The translations under genes were made by a program, and so were the position numbers. A DNA stretch of 64,000 bases from Winogradskyella vincentii (GTDB lineage: Bacteria > Bacteroidota > Bacteroidia > Flavobacteriales > Flavobacteriaceae). Positions 36,952 to 47,478 of this stretch are shown here, in pieces; position 1 is the stretch's first letter; each line of letters opens with the position of its first letter. The stretch spans positions 62,001-126,000 of the forward strand of contig NZ_JAIUJS010000007.1 of the NCBI RefSeq assembly GCF_020166345.1, given 5' to 3'. The notes under the pieces were generated by a model. It was not told where the DNA came from. It was given only the letters and a program-made list of their open reading frames with translations, and ran no database searches.

Positions 36952-36992
36952 GTTTTAAATAACAAAAAGTAAATAATTAATAAATAATAAAT

Positions 36993-37610
36993 ATGTCTGG
37001 GTTAATTGGAAAAAAAGTCGGTATGACCAGCATTTTCGATGAGAATGGAAAGAATATTCCATGTACAGTAATCGAAGCAGGTCCATGTATCGTTACCCAA
37101 GTCAGAACTGAAGAAGTTGATGGCTATAATGCACTTCAACTAGGTTTCGATGACGCGACAGAAAAAAGCGCTACTAAGGCGGCCTTGGGCCATGCCAAAA
37201 AAGCGGGTACTTCTGTAAAACGCAAAGTCGTAGAATTCAAAGGTTTTGATGAGGAGTATAAATTAGGTGATGCTGTAACAGTAGAGCATTTCATTGAAGG
37301 AGAGTTTGTTGATGTATCAGGTACATCAAAAGGTAAAGGATTCCAAGGTGTTGTTAAACGTCATGGTTTTGGTGGTGTTGGTCAAGCAACTCACGGTCAA
37401 CATAACCGTTTAAGAGCTCCTGGTTCTATTGGTGCTGCTTCATATCCTGCAAGAGTTTTCAAAGGAATGAAAATGGCAGGAAGAATGGGTGGTGAAACAG
37501 TTAAAGTTCAAAATTTAAGAGTTTACAAAGTAGTTCCAGAAAAGAACTTACTAGTAGTTAAAGGTTGTGTTCCAGGACACAAAAACTCTTATGTAATTAT
37601 TGAGAAGTAA
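36993..37610 (+). CDS. rplC: 50S ribosomal protein L3
   Basis: The 205-residue protein starts [18 protein letters not shown] and has the conserved loop [24 protein letters not shown] that reaches the peptidyl-transferase centre. Its stop overlaps the rplD start (TAATG). Confidence 0.98.
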   Translation: MSGLIGKKVGMTSIFDENGKNIPCTVIEAGPCIVTQVRTEEVDGYNALQLGFDDATEKSATKAALGHAKKAGTSVKRKVVEFKGFDEEYKLGDAVTVEHFIEGEFVDVSGTSKGKGFQGVVKRHGFGGVGQATHGQHNRLRAPGSIGAASYPARVFKGMKMAGRMGGETVKVQNLRVYKVVPEKNLLVVKGCVPGHKNSYVIIEK

Positions 37611-38239
37611 TGAAAGTAGCAGTTTTAGATATAAACGGAAAAGACACTGGTAGAAAAGCTGAGCTTTCTAAAGAAGTGTTCGCTATTGAGCCTAACAACC
37701 ATGCTGTTTATTTAGATGTTAAGCAATACTTAGCAAATCAAAGACAGGGTACGCATAAGGCTAAAGAAAGAGCAGAAATTACAGGAAGTACACGTAAGAT
37801 AAAGAAACAAAAAGGTACAGGTACCGCGAGAGCAGGTAGTATCAAGTCTGGTGTATTTAAAGGTGGTGGTCGTATGTTTGGACCAAGACCAAGAAATTAC
37901 GGGTTTAAGCTAAACAAAAATGTTAAGAGATTAGCTCGTAAATCTGCATTAAGTATCAAGGCAAGTGACAAGTCAATTGTAGTATTAGAAGATTTTAATT
38001 TCGATGCTCCAAAGACTAAAAACTTCGTTGATGTTTTAAAGGCACTAGAGATAGAAAACAAAAAATCTCTGTTTGTATTGGGTGACACAAATAATAATGT
38101 ATATTTGTCGTCGCGCAATTTGAAAGGTTCTGAGGTTGTAACTACTTCAGAATTAAGCACTTATAAAATAATGAATGCGAATAAAGTAGTATTATTAGAA
38201 GGTGCGTTAGAAGGAATAGAATCGAATTTAAGTAAATAG
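37610..38239 (+). CDS. rplD: 50S ribosomal protein L4
   Basis: The 209-residue protein has the long internal loop [23 protein letters not shown] that lines the exit tunnel. In Gammaproteobacteria L4 represses its own S10 operon. Here it is the second gene after the structured gap at 36883-36951. Confidence 0.97.
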   Translation: MKVAVLDINGKDTGRKAELSKEVFAIEPNNHAVYLDVKQYLANQRQGTHKAKERAEITGSTRKIKKQKGTGTARAGSIKSGVFKGGGRMFGPRPRNYGFKLNKNVKRLARKSALSIKASDKSIVVLEDFNFDAPKTKNFVDVLKALEIENKKSLFVLGDTNNNVYLSSRNLKGSEVVTTSELSTYKIMNANKVVLLEGALEGIESNLSK

Positions 38240-38246
38240 AAGCACG

Positions 38247-38537
38247 ATGAGTATCTTAATAAAACCTATCATCACAGAAAAAGCAACAACACAAAGCGAG
38301 TTGCTTAATGCTTATGCATTTGAAGTGAGTACAAAGGCGAACAAGGTAGAAATCAAAAAAGCAGTTGAGGCTGCTTATGGAGTTTCTGTTGAAAAAGTTC
38401 GTACAATAAATGTCCGTCCAGAAAGAAGAACACGTTATACAAAAACGGGTATTCAACATGGTAAAACAAATGCTGTTAAAAAAGCAATTGTACAACTGGC
38501 GGAAGGTGAGACAATAGATTTATACGCTAACATGTAA
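38247..38537 (+). CDS. rplW: 50S ribosomal protein L23
   Basis: The 96-residue protein has IKPIITEKAT at the start and FEVSTKANKVEIKKAVEAAYGV, the L23 core. It forms the tunnel-exit docking site for SRP and trigger factor. Confidence 0.97.
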   Translation: MSILIKPIITEKATTQSELLNAYAFEVSTKANKVEIKKAVEAAYGVSVEKVRTINVRPERRTRYTKTGIQHGKTNAVKKAIVQLAEGETIDLYANM

Positions 38538-38547
38538 TTAGACGAAA

Positions 38548-39375
38548 ATGTCAGTTAGAAAATTAAAACCGATCACATCAGCCCAGCGTTTTAGAGTAGT
38601 TAATGGATTTGACGCCATTACTACTGATAAGCCGGAGAAAAGCTTGCTTGCTCCGAAAAAAAGGTCTGGTGGTAGAAACAGTCAAGGAAAAATGACTATG
38701 CGCTATAAAGGTGGTGGTCATAAGAAGAAGTATCGTATTATTGATTTTAAACGTAACAAAACTGGTATTCCAGCAGAGGTTAAGTCAATTGAGTACGATC
38801 CAAACAGAACAGCATTTATTGCACTACTTAATTATCAAGACGGTGAGAAGCGTTATGTTATCGCACAAAATGGATTGCAAGTAGGGCAAAATATAGTTTC
38901 TGGTAAAAGTGGTGTAGCACCTGAAATAGGGAATGCAATGCCTTTAAGTGAAATTCCATTAGGTACAATAGTTTCTTGTATTGAGTTACATCCTGGTCAA
39001 GGTGCTGTTATGGCACGTAGTGCAGGTGCATTTGCTCAATTAATGGCAAGAGACGGAAAGTTTGCAACAATTAAATTACCATCTGGTGAAACTAGAATGG
39101 TATTGTCAACTTGTATGGCAACAATTGGAGTTGTATCTAACTCAGATCATCAATTAATTGTATCAGGTAAAGCTGGTAGAAGTAGATGGTTAGGAAGACG
39201 TCCACGTACAAGACCAGTAGTAATGAACCCTGTAGATCATCCAATGGGTGGTGGTGAAGGTAAGTCTTCAGGTGGTCATCCAAGATCTAGAAACGGAATA
39301 CCTGCTAAAGGTTATAGAACGCGTTCTAAGACGAAAGCGAGTAATAAGTATATTGTAGAACGTAGAAAGAAATAA
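38548..39375 (+). CDS. rplB: 50S ribosomal protein L2
   Basis: The 275-residue protein starts [14 protein letters not shown]. It has [22 protein letters not shown] and the C-terminal block [19 protein letters not shown], in which the conserved histidine near the peptidyl-transferase centre lies. Confidence 0.98.
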   Translation: MSVRKLKPITSAQRFRVVNGFDAITTDKPEKSLLAPKKRSGGRNSQGKMTMRYKGGGHKKKYRIIDFKRNKTGIPAEVKSIEYDPNRTAFIALLNYQDGEKRYVIAQNGLQVGQNIVSGKSGVAPEIGNAMPLSEIPLGTIVSCIELHPGQGAVMARSAGAFAQLMARDGKFATIKLPSGETRMVLSTCMATIGVVSNSDHQLIVSGKAGRSRWLGRRPRTRPVVMNPVDHPMGGGEGKSSGGHPRSRNGIPAKGYRTRSKTKASNKYIVERRKK

Positions 39376-39385
39376 GTAAGATAGT

Positions 39386-39664
39386 ATGGCACGTTCATTA
39401 AAAAAAGGACCTTATATCCATTATAAATTAGAAAAGAAAGTTGCAGAAAATGTAGCTTCTAATAAAAAGACTGTAATCAAAACTTGGTCTAGAGCTTCAA
39501 TGATTTCTCCAGATTTCGTTGGTCAGACAATCGCTGTTCACAACGGTCGTCAATTTGTACCAGTTTATATTACTGAGAATATGGTAGGTCATAAATTAGG
39601 AGAATTTTCACCAACAAGATCATTTAGAGGTCATGCAGGTGCAAAAAATAAAGGTAAAAAATAA
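39386..39664 (+). CDS. rpsS: 30S ribosomal protein S19
   Basis: The 92-residue protein starts [14 protein letters not shown] and has [20 protein letters not shown] and the end [13 protein letters not shown], all S19 hallmarks. It is spaced 10 bases from rplB and 5 from rplV. Confidence 0.98.
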   Translation: MARSLKKGPYIHYKLEKKVAENVASNKKTVIKTWSRASMISPDFVGQTIAVHNGRQFVPVYITENMVGHKLGEFSPTRSFRGHAGAKNKGKK

Positions 39665-39669
39665 GAATC

Positions 39670-40077
39670 ATGGGAAGTCGTAAAAAACAAATGGCTGAAG
39701 CTATTAAGGCGGAGAAGAAGCAAGTTGCTTTTGCAAAGCTAAATAACTGTCCTACATCTCCAAGAAAGATGCGTTTAGTAGCGGATTTAGTGAGAGGTCA
39801 AAAGGCAGAGAAAGCTCTTCAGATTCTTAGATTTAGCCAGAAGGAAGCATCACGTAGATTAGAAAAACTTGTTATGTCTGCAATTGCAAATTGGCAAGCA
39901 AAGAACGAAGATGCAGACGTTGAGGAAGCTGATTTATTTATTAAAGAAATCAGAGTAGATGGCGGTACAATGTTAAAAAGATTGCGTCCAGCACCTCAAG
40001 GTAGAGCACATAGAATTAGAAAAAGATCAAATCACGTAACTGTGGTAATTGATTCATTAAACAAAACACAAAGCTAA
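39670..40077 (+). CDS. rplV: 50S ribosomal protein L22
   Basis: The 135-residue protein has [19 protein letters not shown] and the tunnel beta-hairpin region [20 protein letters not shown]. It has an N-terminal extension of about 20 residues ([16 protein letters not shown]) beyond the shorter E. coli form. ATG at 39670 is the only good start. Confidence 0.97.
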   Translation: MGSRKKQMAEAIKAEKKQVAFAKLNNCPTSPRKMRLVADLVRGQKAEKALQILRFSQKEASRRLEKLVMSAIANWQAKNEDADVEEADLFIKEIRVDGGTMLKRLRPAPQGRAHRIRKRSNHVTVVIDSLNKTQS

Positions 40078-40086
40078 GATAGAGAT

Positions 40087-40797
40087 ATGGGACAAAAGAC
40101 AAATCCAATCGGAAATCGCTTAGGAATTATCAGAGGATGGGAATCTAACTGGTACGGAGGAAACGATTATGGTGATAAACTTGCCGAAGACGATAAGATT
40201 AGAAAATACGTTCATGCTCGTTTATCAAAAGCTAGTGTGAGTAGAGTAATTATTGAGCGTACGCTTAAACTTGTAACCGTTACTATCACTACTGCCAGAC
40301 CTGGTATAATTATCGGTAAAGGTGGTCAAGAGGTAGATAAGTTAAAAGAAGAGCTTAAAAAGATTACTGGTAAAGAAGTTCAGTTGAACATCTTTGAGAT
40401 TAAAAGACCTGAACTAGATGCACATTTAGTAGCAGCAAGTGTTGCACGTCAGATAGAAAGCCGAATTTCTTACAGACGAGCAATTAAAATGGCTATCGCT
40501 GCAGCTATGCGTATGAATGCTGAAGGAATCAAAATTCAAATTAGTGGTCGTTTAAACGGTGCTGAAATGGCGCGTTCTGAGCACTATAAAGAAGGAAGAA
40601 TTCCATTATCTACATTTAGAGCTGATATTGATTATGCTCTTGTTGAAGCACATACTACTTATGGTAGATTAGGTGTGAAAGTGTGGATTATGAAAGGTGA
40701 AGTTTATGGAAAAAGAGAACTTTCTCCATTAGTTGGTCTTTCAAAGCAAAAAGGAAAAGGTGGACGAGGTGGAAAAAACCAACGTCGTAGAAAGTAA
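40087..40797 (+). CDS. rpsC: 30S ribosomal protein S3
   Basis: The 236-residue protein starts [20 protein letters not shown] and has the KH motif [17 protein letters not shown] and the C-terminal domain [20 protein letters not shown]. It forms part of the mRNA entry channel and helicase site. Confidence 0.98.
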   Translation: MGQKTNPIGNRLGIIRGWESNWYGGNDYGDKLAEDDKIRKYVHARLSKASVSRVIIERTLKLVTVTITTARPGIIIGKGGQEVDKLKEELKKITGKEVQLNIFEIKRPELDAHLVAASVARQIESRISYRRAIKMAIAAAMRMNAEGIKIQISGRLNGAEMARSEHYKEGRIPLSTFRADIDYALVEAHTTYGRLGVKVWIMKGEVYGKRELSPLVGLSKQKGKGGRGGKNQRRRK

Positions 40798-40817
40798 TTT
40801 TTTAAAGAAAAGAAAAA

Positions 40818-41237
40818 ATGTTACAGCCTAAAAGAACAAAATTTCGTAAGCAGCAAAAGGGTCGTATGAAGGGTAATTCCGGGAGAGGTCATTTGTTAAC
40901 AAATGGTACATTCGGTATTAAGTCATTAGATTCTAAATTTATAACTGCTCGCCAAATAGAAGCGGCTCGTATCGCTGCAACTCGTTACATGAAGAGGGAA
41001 GGTTCAATCTGGATTAAAATATTTCCAGACAAGCCTATCACTAAGAAACCTCTAGAAGTACGTATGGGTAAAGGTAAAGGTGCCGTTGAATACTGGGCAG
41101 CTGTTGTAAAACCAGGACGTGTATTATTTGAAGTTAGTGGTGTACCAATTGAAGTAGCTCAAGAAGCACTTCGTTTGGCAGCGCAAAAACTTCCTGTAAG
41201 AACTAAGTTTATCATAGCTAGAGATTACGAAGCTTAA
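40818..41237 (+). CDS. rplP: 50S ribosomal protein L16
   Basis: The 139-residue protein starts [19 protein letters not shown] and has the L16 block [19 protein letters not shown]. It organises the A-site region of the 50S subunit. Confidence 0.98.
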   Translation: MLQPKRTKFRKQQKGRMKGNSGRGHLLTNGTFGIKSLDSKFITARQIEAARIAATRYMKREGSIWIKIFPDKPITKKPLEVRMGKGKGAVEYWAAVVKPGRVLFEVSGVPIEVAQEALRLAAQKLPVRTKFIIARDYEA

Positions 41238-41249
41238 TAAAAAGATATT

Positions 41250-41441
41250 ATGAAGCAATCAGAAATTAAACAGCTTTCAGTAGCTGAGTTACAAGAAAAA
41301 CTTGGTGAGACTAAAAAGAGTTATGCAGACCTGAAAATGGCTCATGCGATTTCTCCTTTAGAAAACCCAATTCAGTTACGTAACGTTAGACGTACAGTAG
41401 CTAGATTGGCAACTGAATTAACTAATAGAGAAGGACAATAA
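41250..41441 (+). CDS. rpmC: 50S ribosomal protein L29
   Basis: The 63-residue two-helix protein starts MKQSEIKQLSVAELQEKLGE and has NPIQLRNVRRTVARL, typical of L29 at the tunnel exit. It precedes rpsQ by 17 bases. Confidence 0.95.
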   Translation: MKQSEIKQLSVAELQEKLGETKKSYADLKMAHAISPLENPIQLRNVRRTVARLATELTNREGQ

Positions 41442-41458
41442 TTGTATTCTGCTGAAAG

Positions 41459-41716
41459 ATGGAAAAAAGAAATTTAAGAAAAGAACGTATAGGAGTAGTT
41501 ACTAGTAACAAAATGGAGAAATCTATTGTTGTTGCCGAAGTTAAAAAAGTAAAGCACCCTATGTATGGAAAGTTCGTGTTAAAGACTAAGAAATATGTCG
41601 CACACGATGAAACAAACGACTGCAACGAAGGAGATACTGTAAAGATCATGGAAACTAGACCTTTAAGTAAATCTAAGTGTTGGAGATTAGTAGAAATAAT
41701 TGAAAGAGCGAAGTAA
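41459..41716 (+). CDS. rpsQ: 30S ribosomal protein S17
   Basis: The 85-residue OB-fold protein has [19 protein letters not shown] and [20 protein letters not shown], the S17 signatures. Confidence 0.97.
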   Translation: MEKRNLRKERIGVVTSNKMEKSIVVAEVKKVKHPMYGKFVLKTKKYVAHDETNDCNEGDTVKIMETRPLSKSKCWRLVEIIERAK

Positions 41717-41718
41717 TT

Positions 41719-42087
41719 ATGGTACAACAAGAATCAAGATTAAAAGTAGCTGATAACACTGGTGCAAAGGAAGTATTAACTATCCGTGTATTAGGTGGAA
41801 CAAAGAAGCGTTATGCTTCAGTAGGAGATAAAATAGTAGTTTCTGTTAAAGATGCAACTCCTAACGGAAGTATTAAAAAAGGAGCTGTTTCTACAGCGGT
41901 TGTTGTACGTACTGCCAAGGAAGTAAGACGTCCAGACGGATCTTACATCAGATTTGATGATAACGCATGTGTACTATTAAATCCGCAAGGAGAAATGAGA
42001 GGAACACGTGTATTTGGTCCTGTAGCTAGAGAACTTCGTGATAAACAATTCATGAAAATTGTATCATTGGCACCTGAAGTGCTTTAA
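41719..42087 (+). CDS. rplN: 50S ribosomal protein L14
   Basis: The 122-residue protein starts [19 protein letters not shown] and has the C-terminal [15 protein letters not shown]. It contacts 16S rRNA in an intersubunit bridge. Standard length, no anomalies. Confidence 0.98.
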   Translation: MVQQESRLKVADNTGAKEVLTIRVLGGTKKRYASVGDKIVVSVKDATPNGSIKKGAVSTAVVVRTAKEVRRPDGSYIRFDDNACVLLNPQGEMRGTRVFGPVARELRDKQFMKIVSLAPEVL

Positions 42088-42099
42088 TTGATAAAAAAG

Positions 42100-42411
42100 A
42101 TGACAAAGCTTAGAATAAAATCAGGAGATACAGTACAGGTAATTGCTGGAGACCACAAAGGGTCTGAAGGTAAGGTGCTTAAAGTATTAAGAGATAAGAA
42201 CAAAGCCATCGTAGAAGGTGTGAATATGGTTAAGAAACATACTAAACCAAGTGCACAGAATCCTCAAGGTGGAATTGTAGAGAAAGAAGCATCTATCCAT
42301 ATTTCTAATTTGTCTTTACTTACAGGTAAAGGTGAAACAACAAGAGTTGGTATAAGAATGGATGGTGATAAAAAAGTAAGATTTTCTAAAAAATCTAATG
42401 AAGTAATTTAG
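42100..42411 (+). CDS. rplX: 50S ribosomal protein L24
   Basis: The 103-residue protein starts [20 protein letters not shown], the KOW motif of L24. The frame is open from a TTG at 42088, but the ATG at 42100 gives the normal N-terminus and the expected spacing of 12 bases from rplN. Confidence 0.97.
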   Translation: MTKLRIKSGDTVQVIAGDHKGSEGKVLKVLRDKNKAIVEGVNMVKKHTKPSAQNPQGGIVEKEASIHISNLSLLTGKGETTRVGIRMDGDKKVRFSKKSNEVI

Positions 42412-42413
42412 TT

Positions 42414-42965
42414 ATGGCTTACGTTTCAAGATTAAAAAAAGAGTATAAGGAAAAAGTAATTCCTGCTCTTACAGAAGAATTTGGATATAATAATGTAATG
42501 CAAGTACCTAAGCTAGAAAAGATAGTTTTATCTAGAGGTGTAGGTGCAGCGGTTGCAGATAAAAAATTAATTGATCACGCAGTTGATGAATTAACGAAGA
42601 TTACAGGACAAAAAGCTGTAGCGACGATTTCTAAGAAAGACGTTGCTTCTTTTAAGTTACGTAAGGGTATGCCAATTGGTGCCAAGGTAACTTTAAGAGG
42701 CGAGCGTATGTATGAGTTTTTAGATCGTTTAGTTACCTCAGCTTTACCACGAGTTAGAGATTTTAATGGTATCAGAGCAACAGGTTTTGATGGTAGAGGA
42801 AATTATAACTTAGGTGTAACAGAACAGATTATATTCCCAGAGATTGATATCGATAAAATCAATAAAATTTCAGGTATGGATATAACATTTGTGACTTCTG
42901 CGGAAACAGATAAAGAAGCAAAGTCATTATTAACAGAACTAGGATTACCATTTAAAAAGAATTAA
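42414..42965 (+). CDS. rplE: 50S ribosomal protein L5
   Basis: The 183-residue protein has [20 protein letters not shown] and [16 protein letters not shown], the L5 signatures. It binds 5S rRNA. The stop is 2 bases before rpsN. Confidence 0.98.
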   Translation: MAYVSRLKKEYKEKVIPALTEEFGYNNVMQVPKLEKIVLSRGVGAAVADKKLIDHAVDELTKITGQKAVATISKKDVASFKLRKGMPIGAKVTLRGERMYEFLDRLVTSALPRVRDFNGIRATGFDGRGNYNLGVTEQIIFPEIDIDKINKISGMDITFVTSAETDKEAKSLLTELGLPFKKN

Positions 42966-42967
42966 AT

Positions 42968-43237
42968 ATGGCTAAAGAATCAATGAAAGCTCGTGAGGTG
43001 AAGCGTGCAAAAATGGTTGCTAAATATGCTGAGAAAAGAAAAGCTTTAAAAGAAGCTGGAGATTACGAAGCATTACAAAAGTTACCAAAAAACGCATCAC
43101 CAATACGTATGCACAACCGTTGTAAACTTACAGGAAGACCAAAAGGTTATATGAGACAATTTGGAATCTCTCGTGTAATGTTTAGAGAAATGGCTAACAA
43201 AGGGTTAATTCCTGGTGTGAAAAAAGCAAGTTGGTAA
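42968..43237 (+). CDS. rpsN: 30S ribosomal protein S14
   Basis: This is the 89-residue long, zinc-free type of S14: [17 protein letters not shown], then [20 protein letters not shown]. The single Cys in the tail region shows no CxxC pair. It is followed by a structured 104-base gap. Confidence 0.97.
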   Translation: MAKESMKAREVKRAKMVAKYAEKRKALKEAGDYEALQKLPKNASPIRMHNRCKLTGRPKGYMRQFGISRVMFREMANKGLIPGVKKASW

Positions 43238-43242
43238 AATTG

Positions 43243-43328
43243 AGGAAGCGAATTAGCTTCTGTACAATTATCAATATAATTATTGTATAATCGGGATTTA
43301 GGTTCGAAAAATTCGAAAACCACTTCCT
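43243..43328 (+). promoter_or_regulatory. Structured element between rpsN and rpsH (candidate S8 leader)
   Basis: The 86-base region can close on itself: AGGAAG (43243-43248) pairs with CTTCCT (43323-43328). Inside lie GAAGC/GCTTC (43245-43249 with 43256-43260), TACAAT/ATTGTA (43263-43268 with 43282-43287) and a TTCGA-rich arm near 43303-43318. The first local stem competes with the closing stem. In E. coli, S8 represses the spc operon by binding mRNA; a similar role here is inference. Confidence 0.55.
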
Positions 43329-43341
43329 AAAATTTAAAACT

Positions 43342-43740
43342 ATGTACACAGATCCAATAGCGGATTATTTAACGCGAGTTAGAAATGCAGTGAAAGCAAA
43401 CCACAGAGTTGTGGAGATTCCAGCATCTAACTTAAAAAAGGAGATAACTAAAATATTGTTCGATCAGGGCTATATTTTAAGTTATAAATTCGATGACTCT
43501 TCAGTTCAGGGCTCAATCAAAATAGCTTTGAAATATAACAAAGACACAAAAGAGTCTGTCATCAAAAAAATTCAAAGAATCAGTAAACCAGGTTTACGTA
43601 AATATGCTGGTGCTAACGAAATGCCAAGAATCTTAAATGGTCTTGGTATCGCAATTGTTTCTACTTCTCATGGAGTTATGACAGGTAAACAAGCGGAAAG
43701 AGAAAACGTTGGTGGAGAGGTATTATGTTACGTATACTAA
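43342..43740 (+). CDS. rpsH: 30S ribosomal protein S8
   Basis: The 132-residue protein starts MYTDPIADYLTRVRNAVKA and ends GLGIAIVSTSHGVMTGKQAERENVGGEVLCYVY, the classic S8 C-terminus. It lies just after the candidate leader. Confidence 0.98.
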   Translation: MYTDPIADYLTRVRNAVKANHRVVEIPASNLKKEITKILFDQGYILSYKFDDSSVQGSIKIALKYNKDTKESVIKKIQRISKPGLRKYAGANEMPRILNGLGIAIVSTSHGVMTGKQAERENVGGEVLCYVY

Positions 43741-43752
43741 AAACAGGAAATT

Positions 43753-44295
43753 ATGTCAAGAATAGGTAATAATCCAATAACAGTTCCTGAAGGCGTTACA
43801 GTTGAGATAAAAGACAACTTAATAACTGCAAAAGGTAAATTAGGTGAGTTAACTCAAGAGTATTCAGATGTTGAAATAAAAATAGAAGACGGTACAATTA
43901 CATTGTCACGTAATTCTGAAAAGAAAGATCACAGAGCAAAGCACGGTTTGTATAGAGCCTTAATTGCTAATATGATAGAAGGTGTTTCTAACGGTTGGAC
44001 TAAAGAATTAGAATTAGTCGGTGTTGGTTATAGAGCATCAAATCAAGGACAGAAATTAGATTTAGCTATTGGTTTCTCACACAATATAGTAATGAGCATT
44101 GCTCCTGAAGTTAAAGTTGAGACAATTTCTGAAAAAGGAAAAAACCCAATAGTAAAATTAACATCACACGACAAGCAATTAGTTGGTCAGGTGGCTGCTA
44201 AGATCCGTAGCTTCCGTAAGCCAGAGCCTTACAAAGGGAAAGGTATTAAGTTTGTTGGTGAAGAAATTAGAAGAAAAGCAGGTAAATCAGCTTAA
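43753..44295 (+). CDS. rplF: 50S ribosomal protein L6
   Basis: The 180-residue protein starts MSRIGNNPITVPEGV and ends with RKPEPYKGKGIKFVGEEIRRKAGKSA-type sequence, the L6 signature. It lies near the factor-binding site. Confidence 0.98.
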   Translation: MSRIGNNPITVPEGVTVEIKDNLITAKGKLGELTQEYSDVEIKIEDGTITLSRNSEKKDHRAKHGLYRALIANMIEGVSNGWTKELELVGVGYRASNQGQKLDLAIGFSHNIVMSIAPEVKVETISEKGKNPIVKLTSHDKQLVGQVAAKIRSFRKPEPYKGKGIKFVGEEIRRKAGKSA

Positions 44296-44305
44296 TAATT
44301 AAGTT

Positions 44306-44662
44306 ATGGCATTGACAAAGAACGAAAGAAGAACAAGAATCAAAAACAGAATCCGTAAGGTAGTATCTGGTACTGAAGTAAGACCAAGATTATCTGTTTT
44401 TAGAAGTAATAAAGAGATTTATGCTCAAGTCGTGAATGATGTAACTGGTGAAACAATAGCTGCTGCATCTTCAAGAGACAAAGACTTAGCAAAGTCTAAA
44501 GGAAACAAAACAGAAATTGCCGCTTTAGTTGGTAAGGCTGTTGCTGAAAAAGCTTTAAAAGCTGGTGTTGAAACTATTTCTTTTGATAGAGGTGGTTATT
44601 TATATCATGGTAGAGTAAAATCGTTAGCTGAAGGAGCTAGAGAAGCAGGACTTAAATTTTAA
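44306..44662 (+). CDS. rplR: 50S ribosomal protein L18
   Basis: The 118-residue protein has [20 protein letters not shown] and [21 protein letters not shown], diagnostic of L18, a 5S rRNA binder. Confidence 0.98.
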   Translation: MALTKNERRTRIKNRIRKVVSGTEVRPRLSVFRSNKEIYAQVVNDVTGETIAAASSRDKDLAKSKGNKTEIAALVGKAVAEKALKAGVETISFDRGGYLYHGRVKSLAEGAREAGLKF

Positions 44663-44668
44663 GACATT

Positions 44669-45193
44669 ATGTATCAAAAATATAAAAACGCAGAGCTTGT
44701 TAAACCAGGCGGATTAGAATTAAAAGATCGCCTAGTTGGTGTACAGCGTGTAACTAAGGTAACTAAAGGTGGTAGAGCATTTGGTTTTTCTGCTATAGTA
44801 GTAGTAGGTGACGAAGCTGGTGTTGTTGGTCACGGATTAGGTAAATCTAAAGATGTTGCAACAGCAATTGCAAAGGCAGTTGAAGATGCAAAGAAGAATC
44901 TTGTGAGAATTCCTATTGTTAAAGGAACATTACCACATGAGCAAAAAGGTAAATATGGTGGTGCTAGAGTAAATATTATTCCTGCTGCACCTGGTACCGG
45001 AGTTATTGCTGGTGGAGCTGTGAGATTAGTGCTTGAAGCAGTTGGTGTACACGACGTATTATCGAAATCTCAAGGTTCATCTAACCCTCATAACGTTGTA
45101 AAGGCAACTTTTGATGCCTTGTTGCAATTACGAGATGCAAAATCTGTTGCAAGAGAACGTGGTATTTCACTTGAAAAAGTATTTAACGGATAA
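44669..45193 (+). CDS. rpsE: 30S ribosomal protein S5
   Basis: The 174-residue protein has [20 protein letters not shown] and the C-terminal [16 protein letters not shown]. The conserved spectinomycin-loop region (VTKGGR) is unaltered. Confidence 0.98.
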   Translation: MYQKYKNAELVKPGGLELKDRLVGVQRVTKVTKGGRAFGFSAIVVVGDEAGVVGHGLGKSKDVATAIAKAVEDAKKNLVRIPIVKGTLPHEQKGKYGGARVNIIPAAPGTGVIAGGAVRLVLEAVGVHDVLSKSQGSSNPHNVVKATFDALLQLRDAKSVARERGISLEKVFNG

Positions 45194-45206
45194 TCTATAG
45201 GATAAG

Positions 45207-45386
45207 ATGGCAAAGATTAAAGTAACGAAAGTAAAAAGTGCAATCAATCGTACTAAAAGACAAAAGCTGACATTAGAAGCTTTAGGTTTAAAAAAGATTG
45301 GTCAAGTTGTAGAGCACGATGCCACACCAAATATCCTTGGTATGGTTAAGAAAGTTGAACATTTAGTTTCTGTAGAGGAAGCTTAA
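45207..45386 (+). CDS. rpmD: 50S ribosomal protein L30
   Basis: The 59-residue product starts MAKIKVTKVKSAINRTKRQK and continues LTLEALGLKKIGQVVEHDA, the L30 core. It is intact and complete, lying 13 bases after rpsE and 16 before rplO. Its position between S5 and L15 is the universal one. Confidence 0.96.
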   Translation: MAKIKVTKVKSAINRTKRQKLTLEALGLKKIGQVVEHDATPNILGMVKKVEHLVSVEEA

Positions 45387-45402
45387 AAATATAAACTTAA
45401 AA

Positions 45403-45855
45403 ATGGATTTAAGTAATTTAAAACCTGCAGAAGGTTCAGTAAAAAATCAAGGAAAGCGCGTTGGGCGTGGTCAAGGATCAGGTAAAGGCGGTACTGCGAC
45501 AAGAGGACACAAAGGTGCAAAATCGCGTTCTGGATATTCTAAGAAATTAGGATTTGAAGGTGGTCAGATGCCATTACAAAGACGTGTTCCTAAATATGGA
45601 TTTAAAAACATTAACCGTGTTGAATACCAAGGTGTAAACATTGATACTTTACAACAATTGGTTGATGATAAGAAAGTAAAAGGAACTGTTGATTTTGAAA
45701 CACTTGTTTCGTTAGGTTTAGCTGGTAAGAATGAACTAGTTAAAATCTTAGGAAGAGGAGAATTAAAAGCAAAATTAACTGTTACCGCTCATAAATTTAC
45801 TGCTACAGCAAAGGCTGCTATAGAGGCTGCTGGTGGTGAAGCTGTAACTTTATAA
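45403..45855 (+). CDS. rplO: 50S ribosomal protein L15
   Basis: The 150-residue protein starts MDLSNLKPAEGSVKNQGKRV and has the glycine-rich GQGSGKGGTATRGHKGAKSR and FEGGQMPLQRRVPKYGF, typical of L15. It is followed by secY after 10 bases. Confidence 0.98.
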   Translation: MDLSNLKPAEGSVKNQGKRVGRGQGSGKGGTATRGHKGAKSRSGYSKKLGFEGGQMPLQRRVPKYGFKNINRVEYQGVNIDTLQQLVDDKKVKGTVDFETLVSLGLAGKNELVKILGRGELKAKLTVTAHKFTATAKAAIEAAGGEAVTL

Positions 45856-45865
45856 GAAATAAAGG

Positions 45866-47227
45866 ATGAAGATAATAGAAACATTAAAAAACGTTTGGAA
45901 AATCACCGAACTTAAGGATAGAATAATTCTTACCTTAGGATTATTGTTAGTGTATCGTTTTGGTGCTCAGGTTGTATTACCTGGTATCAATATTAATGCA
46001 TTAGGTGGTTTGCAAGCTGGAACTGATAGTGGAATATTAGGTTTATTAAATGCTTTTACAGGAGGTGCGTTTGCAAATGCTTCTGTATTTGCACTTGGTA
46101 TTATGCCTTATATCTCTGCATCTATTGTTGTTCAGTTAATGGGTATTGCGATTCCTTATTTGCAGAAACTACAAAAGGAGGGAGCTAGTGGTCAAAAGAA
46201 GATTACGCAGATAACACGTTGGTTGACAATTGGTATTTGTTTGGTGCAAGCACCTGGTTATTTAGCTAGTGTACCTGCATTATCTGGTGCACCTTCAATG
46301 AGTACGCTTTTAGTACCAGGGTTTAATGAGAGCATATTCTATTTCTCATCTGTAATAATTCTAGTAACGGGTTGTGTATTTGCAATGTGGTTGGGTGAAA
46401 AAATTACAGACAAAGGAATAGGTAATGGTATTTCATTATTAATAATGGTCGGTATCATCGCAACCTTACCTCAGTCGTTTATGCAGAATGCATTATCTAG
46501 AACTGAAGGTAATGGTGGATTTATGATGATCCTTATAGAATTAGTAATTTGGTTCTTAATCATTTTAGCATCGGTATTCTTGGTAATGGCAGTAAGAAAA
46601 ATTGCTGTGCAATATGCAAGAAGAACAGCATCAGGAGGCTATGAAAAGAATGTGTTTGGATCTAGACAATTCTTACCATTAAAGCTTAATGCTTCAGGTG
46701 TAATGCCAATCATTTTTGCACAAGCAATTATGTTTGTTCCAAGTTTAATAGGAGGATCTTCTTTATTGAAAGAGACTACTACTGGACAATGGATGCAAAC
46801 TAACTTTTCAGATATATTTGGATTTTGGTACAACCTAGTATTTGCATTATTAATTATTGTATTTACATATTTCTATACTGCGATTACAGTACCTACAAAT
46901 AAAATGGCTGACGATTTAAAACGCAGTGGTGGATTTATACCAGGTATTAGACCAGGTTCTGAAACATCTGAGTATTTAGATAAGATCATGTCGCAAATAA
47001 CATTACCAGGTTCTATATTCTTGGCTCTAATAGCTGTGTTCCCAGCGTTTATTGTTAAGCTTATGGGTGTTCAACAAGGTTGGGCATTGTTTTTCGGTGG
47101 TACATCATTATTAATTATGGTAGGTGTAGCTATAGATACTATGCAACAGATTAATTCTTATTTATTAAATAAGCATTATGACGGCTTGATGAAAACTGGT
47201 AAAAACAGAAAAGCGGTTGCACAATAA
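45866..47227 (+). CDS. secY: Preprotein translocase subunit SecY
   Basis: The 453-residue integral membrane protein has ten predicted membrane segments. Signatures are LGIMPYISASIVVQL near 73, the plug and pore segments, and the cytosolic loop GIRPGSETSEYLDKI. It forms the Sec channel with SecE/SecG, which are encoded elsewhere. Coupling to the ribosomal operon is standard; adk and map do not follow here. Confidence 0.98.
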   Translation: MKIIETLKNVWKITELKDRIILTLGLLLVYRFGAQVVLPGININALGGLQAGTDSGILGLLNAFTGGAFANASVFALGIMPYISASIVVQLMGIAIPYLQKLQKEGASGQKKITQITRWLTIGICLVQAPGYLASVPALSGAPSMSTLLVPGFNESIFYFSSVIILVTGCVFAMWLGEKITDKGIGNGISLLIMVGIIATLPQSFMQNALSRTEGNGGFMMILIELVIWFLIILASVFLVMAVRKIAVQYARRTASGGYEKNVFGSRQFLPLKLNASGVMPIIFAQAIMFVPSLIGGSSLLKETTTGQWMQTNFSDIFGFWYNLVFALLIIVFTYFYTAITVPTNKMADDLKRSGGFIPGIRPGSETSEYLDKIMSQITLPGSIFLALIAVFPAFIVKLMGVQQGWALFFGGTSLLIMVGVAIDTMQQINSYLLNKHYDGLMKTGKNRKAVAQ

Positions 47228-47236
47228 ATTAATATT

Positions 47237-47452
47237 ATGGCAAAGCAAGCAGCAATAGAACAAGACGGAACAATTATAGAAGCATTATCAAATGCTATGT
47301 TTCGTGTAGAATTAGAAAATGGTCACATTGTGACTGCACATATTTCTGGTAAGATGCGTATGCATTACATTAAGTTGTTACCAGGCGATAAGGTAAAATT
47401 AGAAATGAGTCCATATGATTTAACAAAGGCTCGTATAACTTATAGATACTAA
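47237..47452 (+). CDS. infA: Translation initiation factor IF-1
   Basis: The 71-residue OB-fold protein has [24 protein letters not shown] and [22 protein letters not shown], matching IF-1. It lies between secY and rpmJ. Confidence 0.98.
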   Translation: MAKQAAIEQDGTIIEALSNAMFRVELENGHIVTAHISGKMRMHYIKLLPGDKVKLEMSPYDLTKARITYRY

Positions 47453-47478
47453 TAATTAGTATTTAAAAACTAATACAG

